From assembly GCA_963921825.1 (NCBI GenBank), contig OY997596.1, forward strand, positions 58,168,754 to 58,232,753: 64,000 nt of DNA. Direction: 5' to 3'. The DNA comes from Erodium maritimum (lineage: Eukaryota > Streptophyta > Magnoliopsida > Geraniales > Geraniaceae). Shown here in pieces: positions 22,915-35,334 of the stretch. The position numbers were made by a program, and so were the translations under genes. The notes beneath the pieces are model-generated. The model was not told the origin of the DNA, did no database searches, and saw only the letters and a list, made by a program, of their open reading frames with translations. The first letter of the stretch is position 1, and each line of letters starts with the position of its first letter.

Positions 22915-23550
22915 TATCGTGCACGCCAAAAGTGCAACAAGTGTATACCATAATTGTCACACTCCAAAATACAACCGGTCCACGTAAACGTGTAATCGAT
23001 GCACACCAAGCTGCAATAAATGATGATATTTGGGATAAACCCAAACCGAACAAACTAATAAACAAGTGCAGTTATTTGACCCGAAGAGGCCACAACCAAA
23101 ACCATAACCTAAAAACGAAAAACAGAAAAAGCTTGAAACGAGACCATGTCTCATTGGGATCCAACTACACCTCCACCTGACTTTGATCGTCAGTATCCGA
23201 GGAACAAGCGCCAGAGAACATAAGTCCCACACATACCTCAACTCTTCTCACACAACACCATTTCCACAATCGGAGTATAAATCCGACACTGCCTCAGCAG
23301 ACTATGCCTAAACCGCGAAATACGGCGCAACGAAGAGACTAAAGGATCCGCACTGGAAGAAGAGAAAAATGGCATGTGACGAACGAACGAGAACCAAGCA
23401 ACCATGATCAACGAAATAGAAACCCCGAGAGAAGATGGAGAAAGTGAAAGGGCTTACTTCCGTCGACAACAATCAAGACTGAGTTTCGGCCGTTACCGAC
23501 GGAGGAAAGAGATCGAAGATGGGAAAAAAGGCTGTTAGGATTTTTTTCCT
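22915..23550 (-). mobile_element. Second copy of the GTGCAC-rich retroposon
   Basis: Matches 20838-21525 in the same order and orientation: GTGCA-rich units (22918-23010), CCGAAGAGGCCACAACCAAA (23081-23100), CCATGTCTCATTGGGATCC, then a shared body up to about 23530. The two copies lie about 2.1 kb apart, separated by other DNA including a MITE, so they are dispersed insertions or an old segmental duplication. Confidence 0.6.
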
Positions 23551-23565
23551 TTGTTTTTAAATACT

Positions 23566-24291
23566 TTTTTTGAAACGAGTGAGTTGGGGAAGTGCATTAA
23601 TGTAAAAGGTAAACCATACAAAGTAGGGCGTAAAAGCCCTGGGTTCCATATAAATGCCATGGTTGCCCGTAGCCAATCTATCGCTCATGTACCCGTAGAA
23701 AAATATTGATTTGGACCGCAGATACTAACTCAAGACATCCACTTACCAACATTTCAAATGTACTAAACAAGAAATTTAAACGGACTGAAAACCAAATCCT
23801 AAAACAGTACATCAAGCGAAACCAAACTAACCAACCTAACGAACCATAAAGGTCCTTATTGAAGCAGAAAACATCAAACCAGAGGATCCTACAGTGGTAC
23901 CCTCCTTTCGTCCTCCCTGTGCTAGGATGTCGTGGAGAACTGCACCCCCTTACCATCACGCCCCCAGATCCTAAACCCATCTACCGGTTATCTCACGATC
24001 GTATTTCAAACTTTGTCCTTTGATAATCGCCGCACAGGGGGCGCATGCTACCGGAGTAGACAAGATTTGTACCTGATATTCACCGGAAAAGGGGAGCATT
24101 TGAGGGACGGAGGGGAAGCCTCTTTCACTTGAGAGGATCATGGCCCGAAGGAGGTGGATCAGCGGAGGCGACGATGAAGACGACCATAGCGTCAAGGGGT
24201 GGTCCACAGCGGTGTGAGAAAAAAGAGACGAAATAACATTTTTTACTTTGATGGCTAGGGTTTTTCCCTTCCCGAGTTTTGGTTTTGAAAT
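23566..24291 (-). mobile_element. Short LINE-like retroposon with 15-bp target-site duplication
   Basis: Begins with a T tract at 23566 (poly(A) on the minus strand) followed by a plant LINE-type 3' end. It ends at 24291 after a leader-like GAAAAACCCTAGCC (minus strand). Flanks TTGTTTTTAAATACT (23551-23565) and TTGTTTTAAAATACT (24292-24306) differ at one of 15 positions. No reverse transcriptase is present in the 726 bases. Confidence 0.75.
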
Positions 24292-24306
24292 TTGTTTTAA
24301 AATACT

Positions 24307-26110
24307 TAAATACAAGACAATTCAAAATAATACTCATTGTACAACAACATAATTTGACGTTAATAGTATAATATCCAGAAACATGAAGAGACATAAATGT
24401 TCATTTAATTATCTGTTGACAATATTATTAAAAATCCATCGTATTTTTCTCGACAATAATAATAGCTCCCTCCCACTTGATCAACTCATCAATTCAGCAA
24501 TCTTTACCGATTCAACGAAACGAACGGTAACTGATGAGCTGGTGTGAAACGTCAAGTTCTATCCTGTGCCGCAGGCTATCAGCCCCTTTCCGGAAGAGTC
24601 CACGCGTCGCGCTCCGAGTGGTTGATCTCTTTTTCAGACAACCTTGACCCTGCCATAAATAGACGTTTCTAGGAAGGACCAACTTAGCAACTTGTTCCTC
24701 ACTGTGGCTCGTATCTACGGTGGACCCCACGCCTAGATTCAGCATAAATCCGACGGCTGGGGGCCGATCTGCTTTTCCAGCGCTAGCTGTATTGTGGACG
24801 GTGAAAAAGACGGATAAGCCCACGGTTATTGCGAGTATTTGTGTTTTGACCTGTAGCGATGTGGTGTACAGGACGGTAATTTGTCGTTTTTACTGGAATC
24901 GGGAGGAGAGGATCACGTGTTGGAAACTACTCGGCGAGATGCCTCCTCTGGTCTGTGAAAAGGCAAGAGTTATTAAGGTGGGCTGTCTACCACAGGACCA
25001 CAATGCTGCATGCGAGATTACGGATTTACCCTTCATCGTACTTACCTGTTACCTCTCTGCCATTCATCACATGTTCTCTTTTGTCCTCAGTGGCTGATTT
25101 ATTTTGAGTAAAGGGTTAGTTTCCATCCAATTAATTCTGAAACATTACCACCATAAGGTTAAGGAATAAAATTTGAAACAAGTTGAGATGTTGCCCGGTG
25201 TTTCCCATTTGGAAACACATGTGATCCGATACAATAGGTTGAAAATAATTAGATCTTCTATAAACTATAATAGAAGAGCTACGGAAATTGTGGATAAGTA
25301 CGATAATACAAGACCAAAGTCCTAAATACGATTGGACTGTTGTCTTGACTTGCGGCGGGAAACACAGTTTGCTCCATGGAACATGCTTCTTCCAGATAAG
25401 GCCGCAAGAAGGTTGAACTGGAAAGTTTTGTTCGTTTCTGGAGCTAATGGGTTTTCCTTCCCACACTGGTTCACGGCCTCCGAGGGTCAAGGTCGGGTTC
25501 ATGATCCTTGCCGATGGGATTGGAAGAAGGGATCCTCTACGGCTGGTTGTTCAGATGACCACCAGTAGGTACAGCTGAAGGTCGAGACACCGTGTTGAAG
25601 GAAGAAGGGTCGTTTGAGCCCACTTCGAAAGAAGCCAGGGTGGGGGCATAAGATTGTTCGGGATTGATAATTCTGACTGTAAGGGACGGAGCCAAAGGTA
25701 TTTCCAGGCCAAACATGCTCAGGAGATCCTGGAACAGAAGTGGACATATCCCGGTCCACAAAAAACGACCACGATTTTGGCCCATGAGGAGGCGGCCACG
25801 ACATCGACCCACGTGAAGGCGGCCACAAACATCGACTGAAAAAAACATCTGAGCCTAGGGAAGAGGAACCACCAAGCCGACCGTCCTCGATGAGGGGGAA
25901 AGAGGATAAGCCCAAACCTGGCCATCCTCGACCGACGAAGTCGAATCCGATCAAAGTAAAGTATTTTCAGGCGAATTTCCGGGTCGGGAGAGCGTTGGAC
26001 AGAACACCCAAGTCGAACATGTCTTCAACGCACCAAAGGGAAAGGATGGGTGAGAGGAGAGGTCTCAAAGTGCACAAAATCGCCCAGAACGCGACATGTT
26101 CGGCTGGTTG
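24307..26110. other. GC-richer stretch without recognised genes
   Basis: Several open frames (24720-25097 plus; 25131-25502 and 25499-25954 minus) give no family resemblance and overlap on both strands. Composition (more GC than the flanks from about 24520) resembles the leader/ORF1 parts of the local retroposons, so transposon origin is likely but not shown. A repeated GGCGGCCAC phrase occurs at 25790 and 25818. Confidence 0.35.
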
Positions 26111-27569
26111 ATTTTTAAATTTTACAACCTGACATCAAAAAAATTGTATCATAGAGGAGTAAATACTATAAACAATACAAAGTAAAGAACCTAAAAATAA
26201 GTCTGGATTACGGCACAAACACCAAAATCAAGAAAAAGAGGATTATAATTAGATGATCTCAACAAGGCTGGAAAGTCTGTTACTATAATGAAAATTCAAA
26301 GTCACTTTAATCTTCTTGAAGCCTTTATCAGCCGAATCTCTAGAGCGGACTCCTAAATTTTCTGCAAATCTCACAACAATATGGGTAATACTCTCTCTTG
26401 AATCAATCATTGTGATTTTAATTACAAAATATTGATTTTGTAACCGAAGGGGAAACTAGTGTTTTAAAAAATATCAAGAAGTCATGTATTGTACATATGC
26501 CCGAATTTACTTTCTTCCGTTTGATATAATGGATGGTGTAACTTGTAAAATATAATTTCTTTCAAAAGAAACATTAAGTTTTCATGTTTTTTTTTAGCGA
26601 AAGTGGTACTTATATTATTAATCAAATGAAAAAGAGCCAAATTGGAAACAGACGGTCGTATTCCCCCATTCACAAACTCTAAGACAATTGCCGAAGACAA
26701 ATTCGGTTTTGAAAATAAAACATAAACTATGACCATCTGAAGAATACTTTGTCTAGAATGGTGCTTAAACGCTGCTTGATTCTATGGTGAGAACTCATTT
26801 CTCGTGAGCAGTACGATCGAGCATATGTCTAAACAGAAGGCGGATGAATCTTGAATAGATTCAGAGCCCCCTTCCTCCATAGGGCCATAAATCTCTGATC
26901 AATCATTGGATATGGCGAGGCTACATAACATACCTCATCTGATTCGTCTGATATTATGTATCAACGAAGGGCCTCGTGTACCAGCTCCTGATGTAAGAGG
27001 CTACCACGGAGAATGTGAGCACTACTACAACAGGGTGTTGCGGATCTTCGTCAAGACACCATCCAGTGTTGAGGTGTGGAAGCATAAAATATAACAACAA
27101 AAGGGTTGTAAGGATCAAGAGACTCACGAGAAATCACTTAGTGATGGAAGTCTCGTATGGTGATGACATCATAGACAATGCTACGGACAGCTAGGATTGA
27201 GAGCTCTCTATCATGTGCTTTTCATTTTATTAAAATGAAAATTTAGTATATTTTAATTTTCAACTGAAATAAAACATTATATATTTCAGGAATCGGTTGA
27301 TTATTACCTTTTTCTCGATAAACATATCTAACGGTTTTAAAACCAACGGACTAATTTACCCAACACTTTTTAGTATATAGTACAAAGATGGATAAAGTGT
27401 CAAGTGCACACGTCTTCTAATTTTTAAAATTCGACCTTTATTTATATATTATAAGCAATTAATTGTATCCTAATTTATCTATTATCCATACCCTTTTCCT
27501 TACTTTAAATCTTATCAATTTACTAAACTATATTTAGAACATACAAAGTTATCGAGTCTAAGACACGTT
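26111..27569. other. AT-rich spacer
   Basis: No gene, RNA or clear element seen. Small frames such as 26906-27094 lack support. Confidence 0.35.
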
Positions 27570-28290
27570 TTCTTTAAAAGAGATTAGGGTTTTGCCCTTG
27601 TAACCCCATTCGCCGCCCCTCCTTTCTCCATAGCTATCGCTATTTTGGCCACACCGACCACCACCACAACCCATCCCATGTTTCTCCCCCAACCAATGCT
27701 ACAACACCAGCCTCGCTCACCACGACTCCACTCGCCCTCAGTGCATCAAATGCCCATGGCTCAACAGGTGCTTATGGTGGTGCATGGAAGGTACGAGTCC
27801 TAGGTTTCTCATTCTTTGTCGTCTTCTATGTGGTAGTTACCAAATTGCTACGGTGGGTTTGGGATCCGGAGGTGGGAAGGTAAGATGGCGTACCGATCTA
27901 CGAAGCCCCGTTGTCGGGTTATCCCGATGTTTCAAGCCGACATGTTGATCGAGTCTTTTCGTGCGAAGCATCGCAGGCTAATTTGGAGAACAAGATCTAT
28001 CATGAGACGTTCTTATGCTGTTTTGTTCTTTCTAGTTTGTTATCTGTTAGTTCCTTTATTTCCAGTACTTTGTTATAGGTTATTGAGTTTTATTTAGTTG
28101 AAAGTATGATAAGTGGATTTCCTCAGCTTGTGTCTACGATCAAAAGTAGACTAGTTCTATGAGCCCATAAAAACTGGGTTATCCACAAGGGACTTGGACA
28201 ATATTCTATAGCACAGGACCTTCGGTCCTACTTATATAACCTTTTACTGGTATTAATGCATTTTCTCAGTGTCTATTCCAAACAAAAAAT
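27570..28290 (+). mobile_element. Possible short retroposon
   Basis: Starts with a leader-like TAGGGTTTTGCCC, is C-rich, and ends in an A-rich tail (AAACAAAAAATT) near 28288. The small frame 27885-28097 is unrecognised. The assignment rests on composition and ends only. Confidence 0.35.
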
Positions 28291-28489
28291 TCTTATTAGT
28301 TTACTATAATATAATCCTAGTTTTTGTTTCAATTTATCATACTCCGAAGTTCTATAACAAAATTACCCTTCAAATATAAAAGACAATTAACTAAGTTTCT
28401 GATTATCTTTTGTTTGAAAATACTATACCTTAACTTTTATTTCATAAATTTTCTTTTTTTCCCTAGATTTATCGAACTATTTTTTTTAC

Positions 28490-29106
28490 TTAAAGGTACG
28501 AGATTTCATTAAGCTTCAGAAACGAGAATACATTTTAGTGCATCAAAAAGGTTTGTTGACCATTGAAGAACATGCATAGAACGCGTCTCCCTGATTAGCG
28601 AGTGAGCCGTTTTGTTCGTGGTTCTTTTTACAATTTAGAGAGAAATTCTTTCGTTTTGAGACAACAGATGACGTGTATCCCTAATAATAGTACCCGTTGG
28701 GGACGCTGGGGGGGTCCATTGCCTTGACTGTGTTGAGAAGGACTTGGGCATCAGATTGGATAATCAATGGGATTGTGCCCAGGGAGGCCGTATTGCGTAG
28801 CGTCGTTCCAATGGAAAAATCCTCAATCATGATCGGGACCCAAAACCCCATGAAAACCTCGTTTGTAGTTAATCCGACCGTGCCATCACCTGATCGGGTT
28901 ACGAGGCCCCAGGCTGATTGATTCGAGACCTGGAAGGTGGCGCCGTCGAAGTTAATGACCCATGTACCTATCGAAAGGACAACCCATCTAGACAGCCACC
29001 AAGGGCTACACTGGGTAGGGGACAAAGCACTAGCGTTTGCTTCCCGCCAAGGTAGGAGTTGAGTTTTAGCAGTTAAGATTACACATATGACAAATAGACG
29101 TGACAT
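28490..29106 (-). mobile_element. LINE-type RNase H-like domain remnant
   Basis: The minus-strand frame 29106-28681 contains WVINFDGATFQVSNQSAWGL and, further on, IPLIIQSDAQVLLNTV. This matches the RVT_3 (RNase H-like) C terminus of plant LINEs: catalytic Asp in INFDGA, then a second Asp in QSDAQ. The reverse transcriptase upstream is missing, so this is a 5'-truncated copy. Confidence 0.75.
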
Positions 29107-29253
29107 CGATCGGTTTATTTTGACATGAGTGACATCTTTGTCATTTTAACTTAAATTATAATAAATTAAAACATAAATAAAATTAGACATATAAAATTAT
29201 TTAGAGTTAAAATACAATATAACAAATTACTAACAATTTAACGTACAAGATAA

Positions 29254-30503
29254 AGTAATAAGATACGAAGTTTGGGAGATCCCTGTTGCCGCTTCTCTCT
29301 CGCGAAGCAAACCTTACAACCACCCTTAGTTAGCTGCTTTCGGGCCACCGGTGGCCATTGTGGCTCTGGCCACGGGGTTGCCAGTGGGGCTCTTTTCTTC
29401 CTCGACCTACGTTCTCCGGTCACTCCTGCCCGACGTCGTCACCATGCCTCCTCTCCGGCCAGATCTACAGCCTCTCGCCTCGCCGACCACTCCCCTTCCC
29501 CCACCGTCTGTCCTCGTCCTCAGGCCGAGCCCTTCGCCTCCTCCGCCCCCAACGCCTCTCTCTACTCTCTGCCCCGCCTCCATCACCCCCTCTCCTCCCT
29601 GCCCCTCCCAGACTCCGGCCGGCCACCTACCCTCCTCCTCCGATCAAACCCCACCCTCCGACCAGATCCACCAGTTACCCCGCCTGATCTGGCCTTTCCC
29701 TCCGCCCTCACGTCCCCCGACCCCGGCTTCCCCTCCAGCCTCTTTTCCCTTCGATGACGTCGGTCAGCCAGTCGGCTTTATCCCGTTACAACAACGATCC
29801 GAGCTTCTCCGGTTGAGCCTCTTAACCACGCGTTTTTGGCAAGATGGTCAGATCTGCTCCCACTTTTAACCGGAGCTCTGCAGTCCGAGCCTCTCAGTCG
29901 CGCTCCTGCATATTGTGTTCTCCCGGTCAGATCCGTGCACCCTTCCCAAGCGGAACAGATCCGTACCCGTCGGCGCCACCCACCTCCCCCGTTAATAACT
30001 GACATCGGAGGTCGGTCGCATGTAGTTCTTGGTCGTAGTTGTCATTTATGCTTATTTACTTTTTTTCTCGTTGGTACCCTCTACTGGATCCTCGGATCTC
30101 CGGTAAGGTGGGTTTCCTTTTTTTTCCCGTTTTTTTCATTAATTGCACGTGGTGCAGTTTCGGTGTGCATTAGTTGTACGGGTTGTGTACACTAGTTGCA
30201 CGTTTTGGTGTGCCCGCTGTGGCCCGGTTTGGTGTGTTCTTAGTGACACTTTTGGGGTGCACGATTTCGTTGCACCTCTGACGTGCAAACTGTTTGCACG
30301 TTCTGGGACATACTGTATTGCGTTCTGGGTCAGTTAGGGAGTCGGTAATTCTATAGGCCAGTCACTCCGGAGTCTGTAATTTTATAGGCTACCTAGTCTG
30401 GAGTATGTATTTTATCGTTTTCTTGGGCGCTTTCATTCGATACATGTATGTCACTTGATGAACATATAATATTGATGCTTCTCGCTTCTATGTCAAAAAA
30501 AAA
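29254..30503 (+). mobile_element. Non-autonomous poly(A) retroposon with 13-bp target-site duplication
   Basis: Flanked by identical ACGTACAAGATAA (29241-29253 and 30504-30516), with a poly(A) run ending at 30503. The first 600 bases are very C-rich and produce overlapping proline-rich frames on both strands without domains. The 3' half has degenerate units around GTGCAC/TTGCACG (30140-30310), shared with the minus-strand copies near 20.9 and 22.9 kb. No reverse transcriptase is encoded, so mobilisation would need a LINE in trans. Confidence 0.85.
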
Positions 30504-30516
30504 ACGTACAAGATAA

Positions 30517-32375
30517 TAAATATAATCTCCTCTTTTGTATCTGTAATAGACTAATAGGATAAGTTCTTTACTAAATAAAGAAATAGAACATTAAATAACA
30601 AGTTTCATGTGTCATGTCATCATTTCCCTGTATGCAGAGTAATGTTCTGTGGCCTGGTTATTAAAACACAGTTCGGCAGAGAAAATGACAACCCATTTCA
30701 GGAAAGGGTATTTTCGTCCAAACAAAAAGTTAATACCCAACTACCAAAAAAAGAGGAGAGAGAAACCTTAATGGAGACAGGAGAGGAGTCTCGTCACTGA
30801 CATCACTAACAAACAAAACCGGTCACTATTACAAAAATGTATAATAATGCTGCTCAACCGATCAGGCCCGTTGATCAATCTTTTTCATAAAAGTGGAAAC
30901 ATCGGACGGTCAGAAAGCGAGAAAGGTACGTGGGGAAAGAAACAAGAGACGCACGAGAGTATCCCATGTCTAACGTTTCCTCTTACGGTAACCTCTTACC
31001 TTAAATTTCTTCGTACTCCAGCTTCCTTTCCACTTACGGTAAGTTCTGTTCTCTTATCCATCTCTTTATGTTTCAAAATATAATCACTTTTTTTTTCCAT
31101 TTATGGAATTAAAATCTTAGGTAATTAACCATCATTTTAGTTTCAAAAATACTTATTATACATACTATCTCAACCAAAAGCTTGAACTGATAGGTGGAGA
31201 CATCGAGATGTATATCAATGTGTCAATTTATCCACGCACTTTCGACGTGGGACTCACACTTCAACACTAATTACTTGTTTATACATACTATTTTGTATGA
31301 TTTACTTTTCACAGTAATGTAGTTCCCCAATTACTTGTTTCAAAAGAAAATCCTCCTTTGTGTCATTATTAGATTATTACTAACACAATCTTCCAACTGT
31401 TGAGAAGAAGAAAAAAATCAAAAGGCTAATTATTCAACTCGTCCATTACGCAACAAATAATTTTGTACATACCTTAACATAGCTAAGTAACCACAAATAG
31501 CCATGCCAAATTTGAACTAATCTGTCATTAATTGGAGTACTTATTTCAAACCCTACCTGTAAAATCAAATCATATTTAATTAAAGAATAAATAAAATCAG
31601 ATTAATTCAACTCTTAGATGGCATGAATCACATCCTACAGTCACACAACCCTTGAAATATTATATAAATATATAATATAGTTGAGTTGGTCCACTCTATG
31701 AATAATTGAGAAAATCGACCATTACAAGGAACTGGCCTTTTCCGGAATAAATCAAAATCGTATTCAACATGTGGACTGAAATCATTTTTCGCAGCAACCA
31801 TGTATTAAAATAAGGAAATAAATCGAGGAGGGTGCAAGTTAGCTGTCAAATAAGTGTGAAAATAAATATATATTTAATTATTCTATTTTTAGAAAGTATA
31901 TAAATATTTTTTTTTAATGATAAATTGCACATCAATCCTTATTGTGTTTTGGCCGTATGTGATATGTCTTTCAGAACTGATCACGACGTCTCGGAACGTA
32001 TCATTTCCAACAGTTTTTTTCGTTATGAAGTAGTCTCAAAGTTTTCTTTAATTACAGAGAACCCACTGATTAAAATATAGTAATCTATTGGCCTGTGTGT
32101 CTCCAAGTCGATTATTATAGTAAAGGGATATACGAAAGAGATGTCAACGAACTATTTTTGTTAACACATGTTTGTTTATCATCCAAATTAATGAAAACAT
32201 TTTAATATTTGTTTTTCTAAATTAAAAAGACATAAGAAAATTTGAGTTACACGCTATAACTTAAGGGTAATCATCAGTTAAACGAGTCAATTCTAAGGTA
32301 TGTATTTCTAGTTTACCCTAATTTTTATATGTGACGTGACATATTATAAAACACATATACAAGTATTGTACCATG
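30517..32375. other. AT-rich spacer
   Basis: No gene recognised. A phrase GATAGGTGGAGACATC near 31190 recurs near 37093, suggesting remnants of one dispersed repeat. Confidence 0.4.
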
Positions 32376-33850
32376 CAAAAGGTCGCCCTAGTTTTCTCTC
32401 CGTCACCCCCACTAGGTGTATCTAAACCATAGGCAACCTACGTCTGTGGAGGTCGCTGGTCATTGGTTCCTTGTCTTTCCCGTGGTGGTTTCTTCCTGGC
32501 CCTCGTGGTCCCGGTCCCAGTTTCATGGTCGTCCGTATCGATTTTATTCCGTCCCATTTTTCCCCGCGACCTCTTTCCTGGTGGCCTTTACTCCTCCCCG
32601 ACTTTCTTCCTCCTCTCCGATAGCGGTCGTGAATCAATTGCTTGGTAACTTCTCCGCTCCGATTCTACTTTCATCGTCCACTCCACGCCATCCAAATCCC
32701 ATCTCCTCCCTTCGTTGCCACTCAACCACCGGGCCTCTTCATTCACCGTCGAACATTCCCTTCCGGTCAACTTCTGACCATCATCTTCCTGGAACAGGGT
32801 CTACATGGTCTGGGTCCCTGATGCCTCTGGTTTTTGGTTGAGACGTTTCACCCGCTGGAAACTCATCAGGGGCCCTTGTTGCCCGTGTCCTATGATCACT
32901 AGAAGCCATACCTTACCATTCCATCTAATTCAAGCTCGTTAGTAGGGAGTCGTGAACCACGTATCCCGGTAAACAGCTCGTCGTGGATGCCCAATTACCA
33001 TCGATCCCATCTTGTCCTTGCTGGATTAGACTCAAAATCAGAGATGGGTTTCGGATTTTACACACCGGAAACTCGGGTCAGACTTTACCAGTGCCCGACT
33101 TCGATTACGATTGTAGGAAGGGGATTTCGTTGGACTCCGTCCTTCCCGGAGCTACCTCGCCCGCCGAAAACGATGCTTGGAACCTGCCCACACTTAACCC
33201 CTATTTGTTGGATATCGTCCCTCCCAACATTGTCTGTGTCGCTTTTGGCTGAATGGGATTGTGTGTCCGCAATCTGGCCAACAACTCGTCGGAGATGTCT
33301 GTAAAGGATTGGAGCACTCCGGTAAGTATTCTGTCCAAATAGGAAGGTTCTCTGTTTCCCTAGTATGTGTTTTTGTGAAGGCAAGTTGGGATTTATGTTG
33401 CAATCCTCAGCACCACCCATGCAATCAATAGGGATGACGATCTTATATGTGGAATTCTTGAGAAGTGGTGTGCTGCTATCAAGAGTTATGTGTTTGCTTG
33501 GGGTGAAATAACATTAACTCTTGAGGATGTGATGATTTTGGGCGGTTTCTCTGTCAAAGGTCGGCCTGGTTATCTCTCCGTTGTGGCCTCAGAGTCGAAG
33601 GAGGTTGAAGAGAGACTTGGTGTGGTTAAGAAGGAAGTTGTGAAGAGTAAAATTGTTATTATAATTGGTGTTCGCAGGGTTGGGGGGTTCGGTTTTTCCA
33701 CCCCCAATCGGGCCCAGGCCCTCTCTAGAAGGGCCATGTTCCTTGGGGAGACCCCTTGGGACCTCCGACGAGTCAGACCAACCCTGGTCATGAGTATCTA
33801 GCTTCCTCGACTCAGATTATTGGGCATATCATTGGTGATCGTTATATTCT
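32376..33850 (+). mobile_element. Transposon-derived block carrying a plant-mobile-domain fragment
   Basis: A C/T-rich leader-like segment (from about 32385) with short proline/serine-rich frames is followed by a plant mobile domain piece. From about 33690 it ends in a GC-rich tail. No poly(A) or target-site duplication was seen, so its borders are approximate. Confidence 0.45.
33380..33660 (+). pseudogene. Plant mobile domain (PMD/MAIN-like) fragment
   Basis: The reading frame gives AILSTTHAINRDDDLICGIL, then EKWCAAIKSYVFAWGEITLT and LEDVMILGGFSVKGRPGY. The W...F..GE.T.TLEDV..L.GF.V.GRP pattern is that of the plant mobile domain (PF10536), found in MAIN-family proteins and often inside transposons. 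Only the central part remains, and the frame closes at the next stop (33801) with unrelated residues. A functional MAIN protein would be several times longer. Confidence 0.65.
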
Positions 33851-34895
33851 ATAGGTGTGTTGTAGAATTATTTATTTCTCATCCATGAGCGCCAAAACAC
33901 CTTTTTGTTTCACGGAAAGGGATTCCGTCCATATTCTTAAATTGGTTCGAGTTTTATCTATAGACTCTAGTTTTATCTGGAACAGTTACATGTCTTTGAT
34001 ATTTCTTTGATTAATCGAATACATAACTATTGACTCAAAAGAAATACATATACACATCAAACGTAGGAACTGTAATAATTGTTTTTCTTGACAAAAAAAA
34101 AACACATATACACATCAAACATAGGAACTTTAATAATTGTTTTTCTTGGAGCAATAATTGTCTTCTCATGTTTTGGTCTGATTTTTCTCCGAACACTTTC
34201 ATACTTATTTCTATCATTATCGATACAGATTATGTTTTTATTTCCAGATAAATCACATGGGCAAAGTAAGCCAATAATTTGGAGAGGCAACAAAAGTGGG
34301 GTTTCAATTGGATCATCAAAGTCAAAAATAGTTTCATCATTTACAGTTTATTTGACATAATGATTTGAGGTTTTAATAATTTATTTTATCATTTATAGAA
34401 TCAAACTTATGATTGTTGCTTTATTTTTCACCCTGAGATAGAAAACACAAAAGGTGTCATATTCATATTCTTTATATTACTAGTTATGGAGTTGCTTTGG
34501 TTTAAGTTCCCAAAGTAGGTTTTACTCACTTTTGTTTTCCAATCTAAATATGGCTAAGTCTTGGGCCTACATGTACCCATCTGTGGCTCACAAGTCCTAT
34601 CTGTAAAATCCAAATATGGCATATATACACACTTATGAACATATATGTGTGATTTGAGTTGGGCATGTCTAGGGTTCTTTCAAGAACCAAATTCCCAATC
34701 TCATAGTGCTAAAAATGAATATTTATTACCTTTTGTTTTTCTACAACAAGTTGTTCCCATAGAAGTCATTAGTTAGGTTATAATATATAATTTTGGACTA
34801 TTTTATTAATTTTTCTATCATGTTATAATAGTATTGGCTAATTAATTTTTTTGTTTTGGAATATAGGGTGTAAATTGGTATTACAAACTACATGA
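33851..34895. other. AT-rich spacer with a short tandem repeat
   Basis: No gene. Contains the 58-bp tandem repeat listed separately. Confidence 0.4.
34046..34149. repeat. 58-bp tandem repeat, two copies
   Basis: Copies start at 34046 and 34104 with ACATATACACATCAAAC and continue TAGGAACT(G/T)TAATAATTGT. They differ at only a few positions. Confidence 0.85.
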
Positions 34896-35186
34896 GAGCA
34901 TCTCCAACACCAGTCGATTTGCTGGCGTTTCGTTGTTGGCGGAGAGAAAATGTCGGCGGCTTGTTGGTGTTTTGCAGTCGGTTTGCTGGTGGTTAGTTGC
35001 TGGCGGAGAGTACAACCGATAAGCTTAGCATAAGCGCAAACCGTTGAGGGATGAAAAATTGTGAAGAAAATGACACGAACAATCTACTACTAGAGGTTGC
35101 TGACTGATGGTGTTGATTGATAAAAAAAAATTAATACTTTTTTTTTCGAATAGCCAACATCAACAAATTATCATCGGAGATGCTTT
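34896..35186. mobile_element. MITE with GCATCTCC-type termini
   Basis: Left end GAGCATCTCCAACACCAG. The right end, reverse complemented, reads AAAAGCATCTCCGATGATAA. Repeated TTTGCTGG/GCTGGCGGAGAG phrases occupy the interior. These termini are common in plant PIF/Harbinger or hAT MITEs. The target-site duplication is unclear. Confidence 0.65.
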
Positions 35187-35192
35187 TAGTTT

Positions 35193-35334
35193 CATTTTTC
35201 CAAAAATACAGGTCTTGAAATTAATTTGAAGTTCTTACAAATAATTATTTCTAATTATTTGAATGAACCGAAATAAGAACCAATTATTTGCAAGAACGTC
35301 AAATTAACCTTAAGACCCGCATTCCTTAAAAATG
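35193..35334. mobile_element. Foldback element, about 142 bp, near-palindromic
   Basis: The left arm (about 55 bases) contains ACAGGTCTTGAAATTAATTT and GAAGTTCTTACAAATAATTA. The right arm is its diverged inverse, ending CTTAAGACCCGCATTCCTTA. The two arms meet in a short loop near 35260. A partial left arm recurs at about 35487-35532. Confidence 0.75.

Noticed and set aside
29272..29869. Three overlapping proline-rich frames as a protein gene
   Set aside because: All three plus-strand frames are open because the DNA is C-rich. The segment lies within the retroposon 29254-30503.
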